From CADEFQ01 sp035342635 (GTDB lineage: Bacteria; Pseudomonadota; Gammaproteobacteria; Steroidobacterales; Steroidobacteraceae), in NCBI GenBank assembly GCA_035342635.1, contig DAOQXO010000044.1, forward strand, positions 1 to 19,352: a DNA stretch of 19,352 nt. Reading direction: 5' to 3'. Positions 6,550 through 13,020 of the stretch are shown piece by piece (the stretch's first letter is position 1; every line of letters starts with the position of its first letter). The notes beneath the pieces were generated by a model. The model did no database searches, was not told the origin of the DNA, and was given only the letters and a program-made list of their open reading frames with translations. The translations under genes were made by a program, and so were the position numbers.

Positions 6550-8283
6550 TCAGAACAGCGCCCCTTCGTCGTCCTCGCCGAGCATGGCTTTGCGCACCAT
6601 CGGAATGGGCGGCCCGCCGTACGAGAGAAACTCGTCGTGGAACTGCTTCCATGCGCCGCGGCCACCGCGTGTCGAGGTCCAGTCCTCGCGCAGCTTGCGG
6701 ATCATCAGCTTGCCGAGCGTGTAATTGAGGTACGCCGGATCGTAGGTGCCGCGCGCCGCCTGCTGGCGCGCGTTGCCGGGATCCTGGAAGGCCTGCTCGA
6801 GGAACATGCGCTCGGATTCCGCCACCGTCATCCCGCCCGTGTGCAGGCCGATCGCCGACAGGTAGCGCGCATTGCGCAGCAGGGCGTTCGACAGCTGGCC
6901 GACCTGGGCCGCGGGATCGTCCTTGTGCAGGCCCATCTCGACCATCATCTCTTCGGTGTAATGCGCCCAGCCTTCGGCGAACGCGTAGCCCACGAACAGC
7001 CTGCCGACCAGCGACTGCGACTGGTTCGCATGCAGGAAATTCAGGAAGTGACCGGGCCACACCTCGTGCACGGACGTGAACAGCAGGTCGGCTTCGCCCG
7101 GGATATACGCGAGCTGGTCGGCGCGGCTCCACTTCGGATCCGGCGGCGCGATGTAATAGGTCGCCGGCAGCGATTTCTCGTACGGCCCCGGGATCTCGAT
7201 GTACGCGGAGTTCGCGCGATTGTAGGGAGGCGATTCCGCCACGAGCGCCTGCTCCTCGCTGGGCACCGACACCACCTTGTGGTCGATGACGAACTGGCGC
7301 AGCTCGACGAGCTGGCGCGTGGCACCGGCGACCGGCCCGCCCTTGGGCTTGTCCGCGGCCAACTTCGCGAAGCACGCCTTGATCGACTTGCCCGGGGTGA
7401 ACTTCTCGCACGCCGTCTGCAGCGAGGCCAGGTTGCGCTCGAGGTCGGCGCGACCGATCTTCTCGAGTTCGGCGAGCGGGGTCGTCACCTGCTCCGTCGC
7501 AGCGAGCATCTGCGCGAATCGTTCCGCGCCGAGCGCGAAATCCTGGGTGGCGCCCGCGCGCTGAGCCTCGAAGTGCTTCGCGAGGTCGCGCATCGCATCC
7601 GCCGCAGCCTTGTTGGCGGTCGCGAACTCGGCCTGCAGCGCCGCATCGTCGACCGACGCGAAGATCGCGGGCACGTCCGTATCGAAGAAGCTGGCGTAGC
7701 CGCCGAAACCGGAAATCGCGCGCTCGACGAAAGTCAGCGGCATCGGCAGGCGCAGGTTCTCCTTTATCTGGGCCGCGGCGCCGGGCACGCCCTTCGCATA
7801 GGTCACGTAGGCGCGCATGCGGTCGGCGAGCGGCGCGTAATCACGGGTGAGGTAGACCGAAGGGCCGAGCAAGCCCAGGTAGTAGGTGGGGTTGGTGAAC
7901 GGCAGCTCGGCGGTCTCCTCCCAGAACAGGGACCGATCGATGCGCGCCAGCAGGTAGTCGCGTTCGAACAATTGCGCGGCATCGAGTCCGAGCGGACCGA
8001 TCGCCTGCGCGGCATCGCGCGCAGCGTGCAGGCGCGCGATCCGCGCCGCGATGCCCGCCTTGCTCCAGTCGGGCAGGCCGCCATCGTATTCGTGCCGGCC
8101 CGCATCCACGGCGAACGGAGGATTATCGCGCAGCGCGTCCTCGATGAAGGTATCGCGGAACGTCGTCCATGCGGCTGGCGCCGCCGCTGCCGCCGCCCTC
8201 ATCTCGTCGGTGCGCGTGCTGCAGCCGACGGACAGCGCGGCAAGTACCGCGACCAGGATCCAGGCAGTTCCTTGTCTGACCAT
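6550..8283 (-). CDS. DUF885 family lipoprotein, probable zinc peptidase
   Basis: A 577-residue exported protein of the DUF885 family. Its signature matches M3/gluzincin-like metallopeptidases: HEVWPGH at residues 406-412 gives two candidate zinc histidines and a catalytic Glu, and EGWAHYTEE at 437-445 gives a third acidic ligand. A lipoprotein signal (MVRQGTAWILVAVLAALSVGC) ends at a lipobox-type cysteine near residue 21, though the -3 residue is serine, which is unusual. It is therefore probably a periplasmic, membrane-anchored peptidase for unknown peptides. The start ATG 8283 is chosen because GGAGGG lies eight bases upstream; an in-frame ATG at 8307 has no ribosome site and overlaps the predicted -10. 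It diverges from the DUF3014 gene. Confidence 0.9.
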   Translation of the reverse strand: MVRQGTAWILVAVLAALSVGCSTRTDEMRAAAAAAPAAWTTFRDTFIEDALRDNPPFAVDAGRHEYDGGLPDWSKAGIAARIARLHAARDAAQAIGPLGLDAAQLFERDYLLARIDRSLFWEETAELPFTNPTYYLGLLGPSVYLTRDYAPLADRMRAYVTYAKGVPGAAAQIKENLRLPMPLTFVERAISGFGGYASFFDTDVPAIFASVDDAALQAEFATANKAAADAMRDLAKHFEAQRAGATQDFALGAERFAQMLAATEQVTTPLAELEKIGRADLERNLASLQTACEKFTPGKSIKACFAKLAADKPKGGPVAGATRQLVELRQFVIDHKVVSVPSEEQALVAESPPYNRANSAYIEIPGPYEKSLPATYYIAPPDPKWSRADQLAYIPGEADLLFTSVHEVWPGHFLNFLHANQSQSLVGRLFVGYAFAEGWAHYTEEMMVEMGLHKDDPAAQVGQLSNALLRNARYLSAIGLHTGGMTVAESERMFLEQAFQDPGNARQQAARGTYDPAYLNYTLGKLMIRKLREDWTSTRGGRGAWKQFHDEFLSYGGPPIPMVRKAMLGEDDEGALF

Positions 8284-8291
8284 GTGGTGGG

Positions 8292-8297
8292 CCCTCC
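8292..8297 (-). promoter_or_regulatory. Ribosome binding site of the DUF885 gene
   Basis: GGAGGG on the minus strand, eight bases before ATG 8283. It decides the start against the upstream ATG at 8307 and gives a compact lipoprotein signal peptide. Confidence 0.65.
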
Positions 8298-8305
8298 GTG
8301 GCGTC

Positions 8306-8332
8306 ATCCTACAGTACTCGCGGCATTGACAA
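8306..8332 (-). promoter_or_regulatory. Predicted promoter of the DUF885 gene
   Basis: Minus strand: TTGTCA (8332-8327) and TAGGAT (8311-8306), separated by 15 bases, a short spacing. Transcription would start near 8299, giving a leader of about 15 bases that contains the ribosome site. The -35 lies in the palindrome ATTGACAAT, which also supplies the opposing gene's -35. Confidence 0.4.
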
Positions 8333-8353
8333 TCACGCCCGGTCGATTACGGT
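8326..8353 (+). promoter_or_regulatory. Predicted promoter of the DUF3014 gene
   Basis: A perfect -35 TTGACA (8326-8331) and TACGGT (8348-8353) with 16 bases between. The transcription start is expected at about 8360, the A of the ATG, so the message may be leaderless; no ribosome site is present. Confidence 0.5.
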
Positions 8354-8359
8354 AGCCCC

Positions 8360-9130
8360 ATGCGACACCGCTACGTCGTCGGTGCTGTCATCGCGTTCGC
8401 CGCGATCAGCGGGCTCGTCTACCTGTTCTGGCCCAAGCCCATCGCAGAGCCGCCCGTGCTCCCTTCCACGGTGACCGACGCGCCTCTGCCGCCGCCGATC
8501 GAGCATCCGTTGCCCGAAGCGCCGCCCGACAGCGCCGCACCACCCCTGCCCGCACTCGCCGACAGCGACGCCTACCTGCTGGATGCACTCGGTGAGCTCA
8601 TCGGGGCGCAGCCCGCAAACGACCTGGTTGTCGTCCCGGGCATCGCGCGCCGCATCGTCGCCACGGTGGACCATCTCGGACGCGACAAACTGCCCGTGCT
8701 CACCCGCGCCGTCGGACCCATCCCCGGCAGCCTCGCCGTGGTGCGCGACGGCGATCGAATCACGCTCGCCGAAGCCAACTTCGCGCGCTATGCACCCTAT
8801 GTCGCGCTCGTCGAGCGCCTCGATGTGAGCAGGCTGGCGGCGCTGTACCAGCGCATCTATCCGCTGCTGCAGCAGGCCTACGGCGAAATCGGTCCGGAAG
8901 GCCGCTACTTCAATGATCGCGTGATCGCGGTCATCGACGACCTGCTCGCGACCCCGCAGGTCGCAGGCCCGATCGAGCTCGAACAGCCGAGCGTGCATTT
9001 CCGTTTCAAGGACCCCGCGCTCGAGGCGCGCTCCTCGGGACAGAAACTGCTGCTGCGCATGGGCGAGGCCCATGCCACGGTGGTGAAGGAAAGGCTGCTC
9101 ACGCTGCGGGCGTTGATCGCCCGTCAGTAG
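8360..9130 (+). CDS. DUF3014 domain protein, membrane-anchored
   Basis: A 256-residue protein of the DUF3014 family, which has no known function. A single N-terminal membrane segment (about residues 7-24, VGAVIAFAAISGLVYLFW) is followed by a proline-rich linker (about 26-66). The conserved domain begins LADSDAYLLDALGELIG and contains ARRIVATVDHLGRDKLP, FARYAPYVALVERLDVSRL, YQRIYPLLQQAYGEIG, FNDRVIAVIDDLLATPQ and VHFRFKDPALE. The anchor and linker suggest that the domain sits in the periplasm near the membrane. The stop overlaps the end of the convergent NamZ-like gene by seven bases. There is no Shine-Dalgarno sequence, and a good promoter predicts transcription starting at the ATG. Confidence 0.88.
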   Translation: MRHRYVVGAVIAFAAISGLVYLFWPKPIAEPPVLPSTVTDAPLPPPIEHPLPEAPPDSAAPPLPALADSDAYLLDALGELIGAQPANDLVVVPGIARRIVATVDHLGRDKLPVLTRAVGPIPGSLAVVRDGDRITLAEANFARYAPYVALVERLDVSRLAALYQRIYPLLQQAYGEIGPEGRYFNDRVIAVIDDLLATPQVAGPIELEQPSVHFRFKDPALEARSSGQKLLLRMGEAHATVVKERLLTLRALIARQ

Positions 9131-10326
9131 AGCAGCAGGCTCTCGCGCTCCTCGCGCCAGCGCGCCTCGTCCGCGGCCGCGATCGCTTCGAGATCGCCGG
9201 GAGTCGCCGCCGGATCGTCCACCCACTCGCGCAGCGCCGTGCCGCCGTTGATCAGGTCGATCGCGAGCCGGTCGCGCTCGTACTCGTAGGCGAAGTCACG
9301 CCACAGCGGATATTCGGGGTAGAGCCCGCGTATCGCCTTGAACGCCACCGCGATCAATCGCCATGGCCTGAAGGCCTCGTGTAGGTAGGCCGTGTCGTCG
9401 ACATGGACCTGCAGCGCCGAGCACAGCTTGCCGACATGTTTGTGGAAGGTCGGCTCGAACCAGCAGGGGCGCAGGCGGCAGCCGCCGAGCCAGCCCGGCG
9501 CGATCCGCTGCATCTCGCGCAGCACGGCCGAGGCGTCGATATCCGGCGCCCCGAACAGTTCGAGCGGCCGAGTAGTGCCGCGCCCTTCGGAGAGCGTGGT
9601 GCCCTCGAGCATGACCGTGCCGGCATAGCAGCGCGCCATCGACAGGTTCGGTGCGTTCGGGCTCGGATTGACCCAGCTGCGCTCACCGAGCGGCCAGCCG
9701 TAGCCGGGCGCGTCGTGTGGCTGCCAGTCGAGCATCGTCACCACTTCGTAGTCGACCTCGAGACCCAGCGTCGCGACGAACCAGTGCGCAAGTTCGCCCA
9801 TCGTCAGTCCATGGCGCATCGGCAGCGGACCCGCACCGACGAAGCTCTCCCATCCCGCGCGCAGCACTGTGCCTTCGATCGGGCGGCCCACAGGGTTCGG
9901 CCGATCGAGGATCCAGACGGCCTTGTCATGCTCTGCCGCCGCCTCGAGCACATAGCGCAGCGTGGTGATGAAGGTGTAGATGCGGCAGCCAAGGTCCTGC
10001 AGGTCGACCAGCAGCACATCGAATCCGGCCATCATCTCCGGGGTCGGGCGTCGCACTTCGCCATAGAGGCTGAAGACGGGAATCCCGGATGCCGGATCGG
10101 CGAAATCCGTCGACTCGACCATGTTGTCCTGCTTGTCGCCGCGCAGGCCGTGCTGCGGGCCGAATGCCGCGGTGAGCTCGATGTCGGGCACGGCGGCAAG
10201 CGCATCGAGCGAATGGCCGAGATCCGGCAGGACCGACGCCGGATGGGCGAGCAGCGCCGCGCGCCGGCCCGCCAGGCCGCGGCGCAGGCGGGGCTCGCCG
10301 ATCAGTCGCTCAATACCGCACTTCAT
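9124..10326 (-). CDS. DUF1343 protein, NamZ-like (exo-beta-N-acetylmuramidase family GH171)
   Basis: A 400-residue DUF1343 protein. Characterised relatives (NamZ/YbbC of Bacillus subtilis) remove N-acetylmuramic acid from the non-reducing ends of peptidoglycan fragments. Visible blocks are FGPQHGLRGDKQDNMVES (residues 55-72), IPVFSLYGEVRRPT, DVLLVDLQDLGCRIYTFITT, WILDRPNPVGR, the MRHGLTMGELA stretch and NLSMARCYAGTVMLEGTTLS. Relatives usually read PEHG where this protein has PQHG at 57-60, and the downstream AGE is QDNMVES, so it may belong to a divergent subfamily with changed chemistry. No signal peptide is visible, unlike secreted relatives, so it probably acts in the cytoplasm on recycled wall material. 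Its start overlaps the upstream DOMON-like gene by 17 bases, indicating coupled translation. Confidence 0.85.
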   Translation of the reverse strand: MKCGIERLIGEPRLRRGLAGRRAALLAHPASVLPDLGHSLDALAAVPDIELTAAFGPQHGLRGDKQDNMVESTDFADPASGIPVFSLYGEVRRPTPEMMAGFDVLLVDLQDLGCRIYTFITTLRYVLEAAAEHDKAVWILDRPNPVGRPIEGTVLRAGWESFVGAGPLPMRHGLTMGELAHWFVATLGLEVDYEVVTMLDWQPHDAPGYGWPLGERSWVNPSPNAPNLSMARCYAGTVMLEGTTLSEGRGTTRPLELFGAPDIDASAVLREMQRIAPGWLGGCRLRPCWFEPTFHKHVGKLCSALQVHVDDTAYLHEAFRPWRLIAVAFKAIRGLYPEYPLWRDFAYEYERDRLAIDLINGGTALREWVDDPAATPGDLEAIAAADEARWREERESLLLY

Positions 10327-10876
10327 GCACGAAACTCCCGGGATGATGGAAATCGGGTCGCTTTGGATCGGGATGGTTCGCTGCCCAGTATGACAGCCTG
10401 CCGCTGCACTCCTCGATCACAGCCGCCAGAGCAACTTCGAGCAATGTCGTACCTGGCTGGCGCGCGCCTGGCCGCAACTCGTCGAGACGCAGAGACGCGC
10501 GCAGCTCGAACATGTCCGCCGCGGCAACCGCGTCGATCGCCGGCGCAGTCATCGGCACGATCGGTTGCAGACCATCGCGATAGGCGCTGAAGCGGTAGGC
10601 CGCCCAGTCACCCGACGGCGCGAGGTTCACCTCGGCGTAGGCGGCGGCGCCGGGCGCGCGCACGAACAGTTCGAAGCAGCTGTGACGCCAGAGGCCGTCC
10701 GTACGCCGGCCCTGCCGCAACGCAGGCAGACACAACTGTCCGGTGTCCGCCACGATCCGGAAGTGCACGTCGAGCCGCGCGCCACCCGCCGCGGTGCCGC
10801 GCGCCACGGTCAGGTCTGCTTCGACGCGCTCGATCGGCAGATCGCCGGGATCGGTATGGCAGGAAAGCTTGTGCAC
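10310..10876 (-). CDS. DOMON-like domain protein
   Basis: A 188-residue protein resembling the bacterial DOMON-like group, a beta-sandwich predicted to bind a sugar or other ligand. Characteristic sequence includes LPIERVEADLTVARG near the start, then LWRHSCFELFVRAPGAAAYA, EVNLAPSGDWAAYRFSAYRD and a C-terminal SYWAANHPDPKRPDFHHPGS. The start is uncertain. The frame is open to 10993, but resemblance begins at VHKLSCHTDPGD, so GTG 10876 is preferred; it has no ribosome site. The longer start would overlap the divergent ParB-like gene. No signal peptide is present. It lies upstream of the NamZ-like gene and overlaps it by 17 bases, so the two probably act in one process, perhaps muropeptide or sugar handling. 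Confidence 0.82.
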   Translation of the reverse strand: MHKLSCHTDPGDLPIERVEADLTVARGTAAGGARLDVHFRIVADTGQLCLPALRQGRRTDGLWRHSCFELFVRAPGAAAYAEVNLAPSGDWAAYRFSAYRDGLQPIVPMTAPAIDAVAAADMFELRASLRLDELRPGARQPGTTLLEVALAAVIEECSGRLSYWAANHPDPKRPDFHHPGSFVHEVRY

Positions 10877-10935
10877 GCCGTGCGATGTTACATTTTCCGG
10901 TGGCCGCGCAGCCGCGCGCCGTGCACACTCACCCC

Positions 10936-11949
10936 GTGGCCGCCAAGCGCAAGAGTCCCGCCCGCAAGAGCGCCGCCCTGAAGCCGCGCGCACGCGGCAA
11001 ACTCGCGCCCGCGCGCACCCGCCGCGGTCTCGCCGCGACCGAGGTCATGATCGCGCTCGACTCGCCCGACATCGCGTCACTCGCCGCCGAGGTCACCGCT
11101 GCCGGCGGCGCACCGATCGGAGCCTATCGCGACCCGCTTGGCGGACGTGCACTGCTGCTCGCGTCGCTGCCGCTCGCTGCAGTCCAGCCGACGCCCTTCC
11201 AGCGCGACCTGTCGCCGACCCATACGAAGCGCCTCGCGGCCAAGATCGACGAAGCGTCCGCGTTCCTCGATCCGCTGATCGTCGTGCGCGGCGCCAAGGG
11301 CGGCTTCTGGACACCGAACGGGCGCCACCGCCTCGCCGCGGCGAAGGTGCTCGGCCTGCGCCAGATCACTGCGCTGGTTTCGCCCGACGAGTCGCTCGCC
11401 TACCGCATCCTCGCGCTCAACACCGAGAAGGCGCACAACCTGAAGGACAAGAGCCTCGAGGTGATCCGCATGGCGCGCGCGCTCGCCAGGGACGATCCGT
11501 CACGGCACGAGGCGGCGTACGCGGCGCAGTTCGAAGCCGCCGAGCTGCTGACGCTCGGCATCGTCTACGAGAAAAACGCCCGTTTCGGCGGCGGCGCCTA
11601 CAGCCCGTTCCTGAAAAAAGTCGATCGCTTCGCCGCACGCCCGCTCGCGACCAGCCTGCGCGACCGGCAGGCCTGGGCCGAGCGGCTCACCGGCATCGAG
11701 GCCGACGTCAAGCGCATCGTCGGCGCGCTGCAGGCCCGCGGCCTGAAATCACCCTACCTGCGCAACTACGTGATCGCACGTATCAACCCGGTGCGCTTCC
11801 ACAAGGCGACGAAGGGCGAGACGGGCCCCGCGATGCCGATTGCCCAGGCCCTGACGCGCATGGCGGCCGCGGCCAGGCGCTTCGACGTCACGAAAGTCTC
11901 GAGCGCCGATCTCGCCTGGGTGGCCGCGGGCGCCGAATCCGCGGATTGA
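10936..11949 (+). CDS. ParB-like nuclease domain protein (not linked to parA)
   Basis: A protein of about 337 residues with one ParB N-terminal (ParBc) domain. The domain spans roughly LAAVQPTPFQRDLSPTHTKR to KVLGLRQITALVSPDESLAY, with PNGRHRLAAAKVLG in place of the GERRxRA box, and is followed by ALNTEKAHNLKDKSLEVIRM. The C-terminal half (for example KSPYLRNYVIARINPVRF) is a conserved extension without an obvious helix-turn-helix match. The first 35 residues are rich in Lys, Arg, Ala and Pro (AAKRKSPARKSAALKPRARG), like a histone-H1-type DNA-binding tail. The start is uncertain: GTG 10936 gives this tail at the N-terminus, GTG 10921 adds 5 residues and ATG 10885 adds 17. No parA, parS-like repeat or replication gene is nearby, so classical chromosome partitioning is doubtful. 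Confidence 0.83.
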   Translation: MAAKRKSPARKSAALKPRARGKLAPARTRRGLAATEVMIALDSPDIASLAAEVTAAGGAPIGAYRDPLGGRALLLASLPLAAVQPTPFQRDLSPTHTKRLAAKIDEASAFLDPLIVVRGAKGGFWTPNGRHRLAAAKVLGLRQITALVSPDESLAYRILALNTEKAHNLKDKSLEVIRMARALARDDPSRHEAAYAAQFEAAELLTLGIVYEKNARFGGGAYSPFLKKVDRFAARPLATSLRDRQAWAERLTGIEADVKRIVGALQARGLKSPYLRNYVIARINPVRFHKATKGETGPAMPIAQALTRMAAAARRFDVTKVSSADLAWVAAGAESAD

Positions 11950-11989
11950 CCGGTCGCAAGGCGCTCCGCAGCCGCCCGCCCGGGCTGAT

Positions 11990-11998
11990 TGCTACACT
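11990..11998 (+). promoter_or_regulatory. Possible extended -10 promoter before the second adaptor gene
   Basis: TGC followed by TACACT (11993-11998) forms an extended -10 element. It ends seven bases before ATG 12006, so transcription would begin at or next to the start codon. No recognisable -35 element lies at the usual distance. This would separate the export cluster from the ParB-like gene. Confidence 0.3.
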
Positions 11999-12005
11999 GC
12001 GCCGG

Positions 12006-13004
12006 ATGCGTCGCGCCATCTATGCCCTGATCGCACTCCTGGCACTTGCCGGCGCCGGCTATGCCGCTTTTCGCGCACTGCAGCCACCGCGGGTGGCGAC
12101 CGCCACACCGACCCGTGGCCCGGCGATCGAGGCGGTGTACGCCACCGGCGTCGTCGAGCCCGGCCTCGAGATCCGCATTGCGCCCCGTGTGGGCGGGCGC
12201 ATCGTCGAGTTGCCGGTCGATGAGGGTGCGCAGGTGCGCAAGGGACAGCTGCTCGCGCGGCTCGAGGCCGCGGATCTCGTCGCATCCGTCGCGGAACTCG
12301 CCGCACGCGCGCAATATGCGCGCTCGCAGCACGAGCGCAACGCGGCGCTGCGCAAGAACGCGCTCGTATCGGCCGATGCGCTCGAACAGTCGCGCGCCGA
12401 ACTCGAAGCCGCCGAGGCGGCACTGAAGCGCGCACGCGAGCAGGTCGACCACATGCGCCTCGTTGCGCCGAGCGACGGGGAGATCACGCGCCGCGACGGC
12501 GAAGTGGGTGAATTCATCCCCGTGAACCAGGTCATCTTCTACATGGCGGGTCCTGCGCCGCTGCGCATCACGGCCGACGTCGACGAGGAAGACCTGCCGC
12601 GCCTGCGGCCGGGGCTGCCGGTACTGATCCGCACCGACGCCTACCCGGATCGGGTGTTCGACGGGCGCGTCGACCAGATCACGCCACGCGGCGACTCGAC
12701 CGCGCGGAGTTTCCGGGTGCGCATCGCGCTCGAGGGCGACCCGCCGCTGCGCATCGGCATGACCACCGAGACGAACATCGTGCTCGAGCAACGCGACAAT
12801 GCGCTGCTCGTGCCCTCCTCCGCGGTGGTGGATGGTGCCGTGTGGACGATCGATGCGGGTCGCGCGGCGCGCCTGCCGGTGGAAGTCGGCGTCGTCGGCG
12901 TGCTGCAGACCGAGATCCGCGGCGGGATTGAGGGTGACGAGCGGTTGATCGTCGCCCCACCCGACGGCGTCTCGCCCGGCGACCGGTTCCGGACCGCGGA
13001 CTGA
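12006..13004 (+). CDS. HlyD-family periplasmic adaptor of second ABC exporter
   Basis: A 332-residue membrane fusion protein. It has an N-terminal membrane anchor (about residues 4-22, AIYALIALLALAGAGYAAF), a barrel-sandwich half VEPGLEIRIAPRVGGRIVEL with VDEGAQVRKGQLLARLEAAD, and a helical hairpin of about 95-150 rich in Arg, Glu and Ala. The second lipoyl half follows (VAPSDGEITRRDGEVGEFIP), then a beta-barrel and C-terminal domain ending PGDRFRTAD. It would bridge the inner-membrane ABC complex (13021-14933) to the periplasm or outer membrane. It starts 56 bases after the ParB-like gene, at an ATG with no Shine-Dalgarno sequence but an extended -10 element seven bases away. The hairpin is shorter than that of the first adaptor (2713-4044), and the two belong to different subfamilies. 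Confidence 0.92.
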   Translation: MRRAIYALIALLALAGAGYAAFRALQPPRVATATPTRGPAIEAVYATGVVEPGLEIRIAPRVGGRIVELPVDEGAQVRKGQLLARLEAADLVASVAELAARAQYARSQHERNAALRKNALVSADALEQSRAELEAAEAALKRAREQVDHMRLVAPSDGEITRRDGEVGEFIPVNQVIFYMAGPAPLRITADVDEEDLPRLRPGLPVLIRTDAYPDRVFDGRVDQITPRGDSTARSFRVRIALEGDPPLRIGMTTETNIVLEQRDNALLVPSSAVVDGAVWTIDAGRAARLPVEVGVVGVLQTEIRGGIEGDERLIVAPPDGVSPGDRFRTAD

Positions 13005-13020
13005 CGCGCCCGCCGCGCCC

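Noticed and set aside
6397..8355. 652-codon plus-strand open frame opposite the DUF885 gene
   Set aside because: The minus frame has HEVWPGH and EGWAHYTEE and a lipoprotein signal; the plus frame is repetitive Arg/Ala/Gly/Val sequence.
10885..11949. A ParA/ParB partition locus or plasmid origin
   Set aside because: No parA, replication initiator, iterons or parS-like repeats accompany the ParB-domain gene, and its neighbours are ordinary chromosomal genes.
10743..12005. Plus-strand open frame running into the second adaptor gene, suggesting a 753-residue fusion
   Set aside because: The part before ATG 12006 is the wrong frame of the ParB-like gene and has no family resemblance; the adaptor starts with its own membrane anchor at 12006.
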